From Xiphias gladius (Eukaryota > Chordata > Actinopteri > Istiophoriformes > Xiphiidae), in assembly GCF_016859285.1 (NCBI RefSeq), contig NC_053413.1:15023501-15087500 (forward strand): 64,000 bases of DNA, given 5' to 3'. The position numbers were made by a program, and so were the translations under genes. Shown here piece after piece: positions 27,401 to 39,400 of this stretch; within the stretch, counting starts at the first letter, position 1, and each line of letters begins with the position of its first letter. A model generated the notes under the pieces. That model had not been told where the DNA came from, searched no databases, and was given only the letters and a program-made list of their open reading frames with translations.

Positions 27401-30400
27401 GATCAGGAAAAAAAGGGGAGAAACCTCAGGAAGACCAACAGAAGGAAGCTCTCTTCCAGGACAGACAGATTCTCAATAGATGCTGTGTATCCAGAGTAGA
27501 CAGAAATAACAGTTACAAAATGGAGAAACAGAACAATCAAGTGCAAACATATGTGAAGAATGTTTATCAGAGGAGTCGTCAGGCAGCTTCCAAACGCTGC
27601 GAAGGACTGGTAACATCTGCACCACAAAACCTTGTTACTTCATTTGCACTGTCTTTGAGTATTCTTAAAAGTACTTTTTATACATAAAAAAGTGTATTGA
27701 AGATGCAAAAATGACTGAGATTTTGGGACAGTTCCTTAGAAATTTGTCTAGCAACAAGTCAGGAAAGCACAGCCTGGAAGTTCATGTCGACCTGACCTTA
27801 GTCATTCATAAAACTGATAATTTATGTCCCTTTCAACTAAGCTGGATAGAATAGACTGAGCTGTCTCAGACATTAAAAGGAAAGATTGGAAACCTAATTC
27901 TCCAGGAACAGTCCGAATGCACAAATTATGTCTTTATTTCACATGGAAAGCTTATTGACCTCTTCCGATTTTCTGCCTTTGCTTCAGAAACTCAGAGAGC
28001 TCATTATATCGTCTCCAGCTTAACCGGTAATGCCCAGATTGACTTGTTGGTCTGTTACCTTTAACCTTTTCTGCACACCAGACCCAGAGCTGCACTTTTT
28101 CTGTTGTGATTTGTCTCCCATATGCCTGGAACTAAATAAAGAACCCAACTCATTGCGTAAATTCATTGCACTTTAAGTGCAGATGTGCGCTCCAATATAA
28201 TGTTTTTTAATGGAATTAATCAAAGCTTGACCGCGTGCAGGAGCTGAGATACCAACTAGCATTTGGCCGAATCCTGTTGCTTTTGAATCAAAACATTTTA
28301 TTCCCCTTTTCAGAATCATCCCCGCCTGACTGCATGCAGGAGAAATCCTTCTTCTGTCGTATCAGGTGAGTGGGTCTTGGTTCAAACATGTTGTCAGGCC
28401 ATCTGCTACTCGTATCTGTTTGTGTTCTTTATTCATAATTTCATTCTACTCTAGATGCTTGTCAATTATTTTGTGACATCATAAGCGTTTAGACTGTAAT
28501 CGGATGCTTTTTCCAGGCCAGTGTTATCCATATAAGCAGACAGACTCACACACACACACACACCCACACCTTATTATATCTGTTAGTAGTTCCATTGACT
28601 TTGTTATTTTTGTGATTACAAACCTTAAATCTGATCTTCGTGGTCATCTGATGTAGGTCTGACGATGTCTGCAAAAACATCATCACACCTGAGGTCCCAA
28701 ACTCACAATAACAGAAATTTAAGAATGTACACATCAACATTTGCTCATTCTCATTAACTGTACACAGATATGGATGGAAAAATAGCTACACAGCGCCCCC
28801 AATGTGTTCAGAATCTTAAAATCCCAAATCCATGAGCCAAGATTGAGAGTATTTGTGAATACTTTTATAGAATAGACCATCCTTATTTGATTTGGTTTAA
28901 TTGAACTCTTTTTCTCTCTATTTTACAGTGGTGGGAAGGAGTGTGAGGGCGACCTGCAGTACTATCCATTTCGCATGACACCCTACCTGATGAAGGTTCA
29001 AGACACAGTACATGCTGAAGACCAGTTCTGCTGCCTCCTCCTGGCTGAGAGGGTTCACTCTGGTTATGATGGTAAGAACCTGACTGCAGGTTTTGGAAGA
29101 CAACGTATGATTTAGACAAAAATCTCAGAAAAGCATTATGAAAAATGCCGATTACTCACATATCTGCTTGCTTTATGGAGGTTTCCAGCCACTGTTAACT
29201 TCTGTTAATTTTTTCAGAAATAGTCAAACTGCACACTCACTGTTAGCGTACATTGTAACCAAAATTGGGAACTTAGGGGCTGGGGAAAATATGAATAATT
29301 TAAAGTAGAAATTATGTGTTAAATTAGAAGTTAGACCTACCCCTAGTTTTTACTCCTGCTAAAGGTTCATGACTTTTGAAAGATAATGGAATAGTCCCAA
29401 TTCTTTTTGGGTAAAACATACAACTATTTAATAACAATCTTTTTTCTCTTCCTTAAAGCTCCCAGAATTCCAACAGACAAGCGCATCTTCACCACCACAC
29501 ACACTCCAGGTTGTGTGTTCCAGGATGTGGATGAGCGGTAAGGCATGGCAGGAATCCTTTTACTGCTGAGCTAAAAAACCTTGAGTAATTGCACAGAGCT
29601 ATACAAGGATCGTACATTTTTTACCATTGCTAGCTACTAACTGAGATAATATATGTTTTGTTTGTATCAGGGCGGTTCCTCTTCTCGGGTACCTCCCCCA
29701 GGACCTGATTGGCACACCAGTCCTCCTGCACCTGCATCCCAACGACCGACCGATCATGCTGGCCATTCACAGAAAGAGTGGGTCCACAGAATTAAAAAGA
29801 TGAAGAAAGAATTTCCTATGTCTGCCGGAAATCTGTCCCCACAGTGTTCTAAATATGTTTTTGTGGCTTCGTCTGCAGTCCTCCAGTACGCAGGGCAGCC
29901 ATTTGACCACTCATCCATCCGGTTCTTAGCACGAAACGGAGAATACATCATGGTAGACACTAGCTGGTCCAGTTTTGTCAACCCCTGGAGCCGCAAAGTC
30001 TCGTTTGTCATCGGGAGACACAAAGTCCGCATGTGAGTATTATTCTTGTAATATCTGAGTGGCTACATAGTCTGTCATACATGTGAATCACGAAGAAAGA
30101 AACAAGCGTTGAACTAAAGTTCAAAGCTGTTTGATGGATCTCCATCAACTGATGTTTCTTGTTTTCTAACAGGGGCCCTGTGAATGAAGATGTTTTCGTG
30201 GCTCCGGTGTCCCCTGTCGGCGAGATGAAGACTTCGGACAGTGACATCCAGGAGATTACTGAGCAGATCCACCGCCTCCTGCTACAGGTGAGAGAAGTTA
30301 AGAAATGAAAGAAATTTAGGAGGTAAGGTATGGATTATAAAAGAAGGTGGGTTATTTAAGCCATGATAGATCATAGAAAGGTAACTAGCTAGTTACAAAA

Positions 30401-33400
30401 AAAACCAAAACAAATTAAATTAAATTAAAAGAATAAAAAAAAAAGATCACAACAGAGCGGAAGAGCAACGTTAAGACCTTCAGACCAAAAAGGGACCAAA
30501 CGTCTAACCAAAAAAGTAGAGCGACACGTGGATTATTTTAGGCAGTTCTACATCCTCTGTGCCTTGCGACTCAATTTCTCCATCTCCTCTTTTTCAATCT
30601 CCTTCTCCCCTCTCTTTATCTTTGATCAGCCGGTTCATAACAGTGGGTCCAGCGGCTACGATAGTCTGAACAGCAATGACCACCTTCTGGCCATGTCCTC
30701 CTCTAGTGAGAGCCTGAACAACAAGATGCGACGGGAGGAGGAGGAGGAAGTGAGCAGCAAAGCCCGACCCGTGAGTAACCCCAAATACTTGCAGTTCAGT
30801 ACAGTGTGTTCCAGTCCAGGTGGCCATACTTGGACAGGATTATACAAAAATAGTCCATACTGGGTAGTTTGACTTTTCACAGTAACTCTGACAGCCTGAT
30901 TGTTATTAGACTGTATGGCAGGATCATTTTACGTTACCTTCAGAGTTAAAATTATTCACGTTATTGAAATTAATGTAACCAAGTTGAATTTGTTCCAATT
31001 AGTTGTACGTTACTGGACTGTTTGGAATAAATAAAATGTCAATAGAACCTCGTATCTTAAATTCTACAACAGATTGAACCTTCTTTACCATAAATTATAC
31101 AGACTCTTGAGTCTTGTGTTTTTATTTCACAGCGAACCTTTCAGGAAATCTGCAAGGGTATTCACCTTCAGAAGAGCCAGGAGCAGCAGACAACCAAACC
31201 AGACTACAAAAAAAGTAATAGCAGTAAGTTCGGCTGATAAATGTCTGCTTATTAGTGTTTAAATACTTGACAGTGTATCTAAGCCGTAAAGAGAGTAGGA
31301 AAGCTGATGTGTCTTTTTGTGACTCAGTTGTTTTTAAAATGTCATATTTTTTGTACAAGTGACTCCATCCTGCACTCGTCCCCTAACTCCTGACGTCTCT
31401 CCAATAGAGTCTGTACAGAAGAGCCCAGCGGTGGTGCGGCCCAAACACTCGGCCGCTCCTCGCAACCGGAGGGAGACCAGGTCAACTATGGAGGAGAGTA
31501 GTGCATCTTTCCAGGAGGAGTTGACCTTCAATGATCAGTCTGTCTACTCCTACCAGCAGATCAGCTGTTTGGACAGTGTCATCAGGTAGAAAGCTAGCCA
31601 TGTATTTGGGGAATGGTAGCCATGATCCTGGGGAATGGTAGCCATGATCCTGGATTATCCTGTATAGGACGCAATGTTTATCCAGCCTTTTACACTTAAT
31701 TGTTATAGGTTATCCACCCCGGGACATGAAATAAGTATGGTAAATGCAATCCCTGGAAACTAATTAAAATGCATCAAAAATAAGGTTTACATAAAATCAA
31801 ACGCAGAAAACCTTTGACTCAAAATTAACCTCTGATGTGTCTTTCACTAACCGAAAATGCTTCTCCACTTGTTTTGTGATGTTTTTTTACTCTTGCAGAT
31901 AAGTAGTTGATAATACTAGATGGCTATAATGCAGAAACTCATCAGTGTATTGTTATGATTCCTGTAGGTACTTGGAGAGCTGCAATGTTCCCCTCACCAT
32001 GAAGAGGAAGTGTCAGTCTTCCTCTAACACCACATCCTCTAACTCGGATGAGGACAAACAGAAAGGATCCAACAACATGCAGGTGTCTGAAGGTATGTGG
32101 CACTTCTTCAGTTCATAGACTATTACTGTCACCTCATCATACAAAGACATGGCCTTCTGAGGCCTTCACACACTGCCCTTTAATCTTCTCTCTCTGACTC
32201 TACAATGCCAGTACCTTGTCAGTAGCTCTTGTTTTCTGTTCTCTTTGGCAGAACCAGCCTTGTTGAATGATCAGTCTGGTCTCTCCGCTTTGGATGATCG
32301 AGACAAAAAGTCCAGTGACGCGGCCACAGCGGTAGTGGGCAGTTCGCTGCCCCTGCCTGTACCTAACAAACCAGAAAGTGTGGTGTCCATAACCAGCCAG
32401 TGTAGCTACAGTAGCACCATAGTGCATGTTGGGGACAAGAAACCTCAACCAGAGTCAGGTACAGTGTCATGAAAAAGTATTTACTGCCAACCTGATTTCA
32501 TCTGTTGTTGCATATTTATTACACGAAGGTATCAGATGTCTAATGTTACATTTTGAAGATCTGAAACTACTCAGTGTGGCAGATATTGACTAATAGAAAA
32601 AATTGGGGAAGGGGCAAATGGTTTTTCACAGCACTGTAAACGCAACTTAACACCTGTATGTGTACGCGCTTCTGTCTCAATGTCTTCGCTCGCTCGCGCG
32701 TGTGAGTGTGTGTCCAGATGCTTGGCAGACTATATCTCAAACACTTGCACTATTTAAAGTTTTTAGTTGCAGGGTTATTGGGTCCCGTCCAAAATAACTG
32801 CAATGATGGTGATAACAATTTTTTTCAGCCTCATGTAGAAACTTTTAAGAATGTGTGATACATTAGTGGCTGCTCTCCTTCCCATTTTTAATCATCATCA
32901 GTTTCCTTCATTGAAAAAATTGAGTGTTAAAGTTGCAGTCCATAACAAAAACAAAGCTACTCATGATAATCTAGTCTTGCATTTGTCTCATTGTTAGGAT
33001 GCAGTGAAAGTTATTATGCATGTAAGTGATGAAGTTAGACAGAAATGGCAAGACTGATAATAATCCAAGTCTAATGTTTATTGGAAAGCGCTTTATCGCA
33101 GTACTACAGATCTACATCTGAGTTCTCATTGGCTACCAGGATGCAACAAGCATAAGCAAATTAGCATCAGGGAGGTTGCATTCAGTGCAGCTTGCTCAAT
33201 GGCCGCTATAATGTACAGTCTATAAACAGTAATTCAGTCCCTTGGAATATGTAATGTTTTATTGTTTCACGGCTTTCACAACAAGCACATATTGGGTTAT
33301 TTAAGCTTTTTTGACAATGATGAACTGAAAGGCAAAACAAATCTCTACACATTGTTGTAAATTTAGCACAAATATAAAACAGAAGTACTTCCTGTAGGCA

Positions 33401-36400
33401 CTGTAGTAATCACTGTAGCCAGTGATTGAGCCCGACTCCAGGTTAAATGAACAACCCCAGGATGCAGCGAACATGTGATTGGGGCAAACGAAGTATATAA
33501 GTGAATAATATCGGTTATACTACACATCAATGACTGCAATTGTTTCACAGCTTTGTCGTTTGACCACTGGCCTCCGATAGTCCTGAAAGTGATTCCCACT
33601 TGTATGATTCTTTGAGTGTTTCTTCTATTTTCATTGTTAAGGTGTTTTTTCAATGGTGTCCATTATGTGTTTCAACATAAGCTACTACAATGCTTGGTCA
33701 ACATTGCTATCGTTTTTTTCAATGCAAATACTGTATTACACAAAAACATGCCAAATTTCATTACTTTGCAGTAAAGTTGTTTTTCCTGCTGTCATCCATG
33801 CAGAGATCATAGAGGATGTTCCAGGAAAAGGAGACACGGCAGAATCCCTCCAGACCACTGGGGCTCCTCCTTGTGCTCTTTTGCCTCCCAGTCAGGAGAG
33901 GGAGTCCTACAAGAAACTGGGGTTGACCAAGCAGGTTTTGGCAGCCCATACGCATAAGGAAGAGCAGGCCTTTCTGTATCGCTTCAAGGAGCTCCGTGGA
34001 CTCTCAAAACTCAAACCAAACTGCCCTCATTACCTTGAGCGCCACAGACAACAGATGGCCAGCGATGGTACAACTGAACAACCACACCGACACATCATAA
34101 AAGAAAGATAAATCCGGTTTATTACAATTTTGGGCATCACTACAATCTGTATTAATACATTTTGACTCACCAAATTAATTTGTAAGATCTTGGAGCGTGG
34201 CAACATCTCCAAAAACAAATCAGACGGGGAAAGAGACACAAGCAGTCAGATTCGTTTCGAAACAAACCCCCAAGGTAGCCAAACTTACTTGGAAGAGAAA
34301 ATGGTCAACAGCAAAATTATAATTTAAGCATCCATCACAGTTGTACAATGAGGGATTATTATCGACATTTCACGTTGCTCACTTTCAGTCTTATCTCCAG
34401 ATGAAGTAATTTAGATCAGTGCTCTCCAACTTTTTTGGCCTCTAATCTTCCCAGATTGTTTAATTTTAATGACTGTTCAAAAGGCCCAAAAAGGTGAAAC
34501 TGTTCATATTTTTTTCAATAAAAGCAAAGATTAGAGGAAGTTTCATAAAAGGTGAATGTAAATTGGTGTAGCAGAACAATGCTCTCTATTCTCTCCCATT
34601 GTCTCCTATCTCAGGTGACCCATTAGGGGCTGATGGCCCAGGTGAGGAACCATCATTGGCTAAATGCTCAGGGCTCTTGCCCTGTCAGACTTTGTTGTAG
34701 CAATGTTGCTGAGGTCTCACAAATTACTTAGATGACTATAGTGTTTTCAAAGTTCTCAGAAATAATGGCCAAAACTACAAAAAATTAGACCAAAGTTTTA
34801 ATAAACTGGAATTTTCCTCATACTCTGCCATTGTCCACTCATACTTGCCTCTTACCGACAAATGTCAAATTCACAGATCACCCAACAAATTTTGTTCTAC
34901 TTGACCCTCTAGCTGTACCCGCTGCTCGATCCTGCATGCAGGGGGGACCCGGTGCAGAGACCACCACGCGGAGAGGCACGAGGAATAAGAAGAGCAAGTC
35001 GAAGCGAGCGAAGCACTTCGAGTCCTCGGACAGCACAGTGTCCCATCACAGACAACAACAGCTGCGGCCTCCTCTTCTAAACCATGGCCTTAACCAGACC
35101 TCTTGGTCTCCTTCCGACACATCACAGTCCACTTTTCCCATTGCCTACCCTGCTGTGATGCCAGGCTACCCCCTCCAGGTTTACCCCAGAGCCACTTCCA
35201 TGGCTACCCGCACAGACGCCTCTCCAACAGGCTTTGGGGACAACCAGGGCACCCAATCCCCTCCCTGCCCCCCATCCATGCATCCTGCTCCCTACACTGC
35301 CCCCATGGTCACCCCCGTTGTGGCTCTAGTGCTGCCCAACTACATGTACTCTTCAATGGCGCCTGGGCCTACACCACCACAGCCAGTATACCACGCAGAG
35401 ACTGGGTGCTTCCCCACACAGCCTTTTGGTCAGGCTGCCTTTCCAGGCCACGGCATCTTCACAGCTCAACCTTCCTTTGGTTTTCAGAATCAGTTCAACT
35501 CCCAGAACCATTTTGCTCCTCCAGCAGGTTACCTGACCCCTTCGTACTACTTAGCTCCATCCTCGGAAACCCCAGTGGCCCCCGTGGAGGGCCAGTCTCG
35601 CCCCTCAACACCACAGTCTGGACGATGTGTAGGCCAGGCATCCCCACCTCTGTTCCAGTCTAGCTGCAGCTCACCCCTCAACCTGCTGGAGCTGGAGCTG
35701 TCCGTGGACAGGCAGGACAGCACAGTGCTGCCGTCTGGAGGACAAGGGAATAATACGGCTGAAAGGGAGAAAGGAGCAAGTGGCAACCAGGCCAAGGAGA
35801 GAGAGCTGAAGCAGGTAGACAAGGAAATAAACCTCTTTTTGTTTTCTTTCTTCTTTCTCTTTCCCTTTTTCTCCCCAAGTCTTCCAATGCCTATCACTGA
35901 TATTCTTCACCTGTTACCTTTTTAAACTGTCAACGCTGAACTTTATCACTGTGGGCTGTGTGGACCCCTGTAGGTAGGCTGTGGCATGCCCCCCCCCCAA
36001 GACACTAAATCATATGTCTCTCAGCCTTTTGGGATTTAATGCCATCGTCACAGTGATCCCGCCACATTATTCACAGTATTTAATTGCCGTTTTTTGCTGT
36101 TGTAATTGCTATGCAATGTGTAAAGTCAAGTTAGTCTAGACTCCTCAGATGAAATGTGGCCCAGGGTGTTAACACATGATGTTATTATCCCTTACACCCT
36201 TTAGCCATCTCTCAGTCTCCTTGGTCCACCTGGACCCTTGTATTGCGAAGGCACGCCCTGTGTCTGTGAGCGTTTTTCTTGGGATAAAGTGTTCTCTAGA
36301 CTGAGGGCTTACAGCAAAGAGGTAGGCGACTCATCAGAAAACCTCCACACTTCTCCAATCCCATTCCTCCCCGATTCCATATGTCAATTGTATCTCTAAC

Positions 36401-39400
36401 AGTTTCTCTTTTTCCCTATTCACGACTTATGATTTACATTTATAGTCTGCACTATTTTTGTCTGTCCAATAAAGCATATCGCATAGGGTAGCATTGATCT
36501 TAAAGCATGAGACTGAGAAACTTTAGCAAAACAAGTGATGTAGTGAATTACTTAAATGTCGACCAAGTTAAACTAAAACCATATTATAGTACACAGTAGT
36601 ACAGTATGTATGGCTTTATGCATACATACAATACATCCACTCTTTGATTTTGCATGTAGGGCCTCGATGGCTTGACCCATACCAGTAACATTAGCAGTGG
36701 AATCCTATTTTAGCATCAGAGGGGACATGAAATTGTTTTCTCTGTATTGTATTGTACTGAGATGCTACTGAGATGCACAAAGTGGCTTGCAACTATCGCC
36801 TATTACACATGAATCTTTTCCCAAACTCCTAAATGTATTGCACAAACTCCAATTTAGAAATGTAATGATTTGCCATCCTTTAAACCAGCTGGGGAAGGAT
36901 CAGGATCACTGTCAAGTTCCTAACTAAGCTCAACCTTGACGGTAGGTGATTGGTGAGATGGACCATTTTCCATGCTCACTGCAGTAATAAACTCCCAATT
37001 GAATCTTAAAATGGAGAGACAAGATCCAACACGACTCACGATACTGCACCTGCCCGGTTTATAAAGATGCACCAGATGAAGGGAGCACCACAGTCTGTTG
37101 GCCAGAGCTAGGAAGTCAAGATCCTCTTTAATGGTATCGCTTTGATGTTTGTGTTTCTGCAGGCAAGCTCACGTGGCGACGAGAACAACAGTGATGCCAA
37201 CTCTTTGTCCAGCGACATGTTGGACATCATTCTCCATGAGGACTCCTGTTCTGGCACAGGCTCGGCCACCTCGGGGTCCATGGGCTCAGCGTCTAACGGC
37301 TGTGGAACTTCAGCCAGTGGGACGTCCAACTGCGGGACATCTAAGAGCAGGACGTCAGCCAGTGGAGCATCGGCTAGTGGGACTTCCGGCAGTCGAACAG
37401 GTCTGAATTTAACTTTCAACATCTTATAGATCGCATGAGATAAGGTGAACGTCACACGTCCTCAGGGGTAAATCAGCAGTAATTTTAATATTCAATTCCT
37501 AGTTTTTTTTCTCTGTTGACTTTTAGAAGGATAACATGTATATCGTCCCATATTTAACAATATACAAGCCAGAATAAGAAGAAGTGTCCTACTTGGATAT
37601 TCACATCTTTTAATTGATCTGCACAAAGGTGCATTGTTAGCTATTTATATCACAGTGCTGACAGATGGAAGCACATGTGACCAGAAATGTGTTTAGAAAT
37701 TTACCAGATCGTACCCACAGGTACTATATTTAATTAAATTACATAATAAGCTGTTGCACAGTTTGACAAAGCTGTGACAAAACTTAGCAGAATCATGTGC
37801 CAGTGCTAAAAACTAACACTGGCACATGATCTTTTTCCTTTGAAGTTACAATCTTTTTGTAGTAAAGAAAAACTTGTTCGCAAACTCGTAATACTGAGCT
37901 GTTTGGGTGTTCTCAGGAAGCAACAACAGCAGTAAGTACTTTGGCAGCGTGGACTCATCCCAGAACAGCCAGAAGGTCAAAGGTCACTTGAGTAGCAGCG
38001 ATGGAAGGCCCATGGAGATGGAGCAAAGCGAACACTCAGTCAAGTATGTACCGCAGGACCCGCTCTGGCTTCTCATGGACAGCACAGATAACAAGGTCCT
38101 GATGACCTATCAGCTGCCCTCACGGTGAGCAGGAGGAAAGGGGTGTAGCCAGTGAGGAGTAGGATAGTGGCCCTGTAGACACTACTGTTTGATAGTTTAT
38201 CAACCTTCTGTTTGTTATGGAATTAGGAGGGTATGCATCCAGTCAAACGGTCCTGTGTTGCTGTGTTAGACTATGGAGGATGTGTGTACGGCCAGGTGGC
38301 AGAAAACACATAGGTGTCATGATCTCAACTTATCTGTACACAATAAGACGCTAGAGGACAATGAAAAGGTTTTTAAGAAATCAACTTTTATTGGACATTC
38401 TTCCTTGATTTTCCACACACCACGCAGCAGTAATATCATTAACCCGGACTACACCAAAAAGTTACGTAACATTTGTCAGTATACAGCATTTGGAGATTCT
38501 CTAGCCCAAATAACTCACTGTACACAACAACGCACTAATAAGTGAGTGTGATAAACTGTTAAAAACCTGTCCAGCTTTTTGCCTCACAAGTTTCTGGGAT
38601 CAATGATCCATCAAGTTACTGAAATCCAGCGCTCTGATTTAATTTGTATAAGATAAAAGAGCTCGGACACCTCTCGGTGTCTAGTGAGATATGGTACTAT
38701 CGCTAAGGATAACTTTGAGGCCAGCTGATTCCCTCTTTGAGGACATGAGTTTCTCGGCAGGAGTCCAACCTGTCGTCCGTGTTTTCAGCAGCTAATGAAA
38801 ACCATACACCTGGAGGCCCACAGACATTGGCCAAAGCTGCCAAGTTCAGTTTCCATACTTGCAAATTGGCACAATACATTACAAGTGCCAGAGTATCCCC
38901 AATTTATGTACTCACAGCGTCTGATTAGGAACCCCAAGAGAGCCAGTCTCTCGCATACTATTGCCGCCCTATGTGATCAAACAAAAAGGGTTAAAAGTTG
39001 TACAGCTTGTTTTTGGTAAACTGTTTGTACCCCCTTCAGTTGCATTGTCTCCTTTGTGCGTGAGAGACAGCACACATGACTTTCTATTGAGGCCAACGTC
39101 TCTAAATAGGGACAAGAATCAGCGTGTGTGTGTGTGTGTGTCTCACACTGGAACTCTATGGTTGCAGTGACGGTTATTAACCACCAGATGGCACCCGTAT
39201 ATTAACACACAGTCAGATGAGGAGCCAGATAGTGACTGTGAATGTGACTGTGAGCCGATGACTGTGGACGGCAATCAGCAGTGTATGGTTTTTCTCAGAA
39301 AGCATTGTAGAAATTGGCGGGGACAAACAGCTCATGAATATCTGCTTTTTTTTTTTTTTTGGTATGCTTGAATCTGCAGTGACATACAGAGAGTGCTCAG

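Noticed and set aside
35103..35663. 186-codon frame overlapping the large per2 exon
   Set aside because: It is an alternative-frame shadow of the proline-rich per2 exon, whose frame is fixed by the flanking splice phases.
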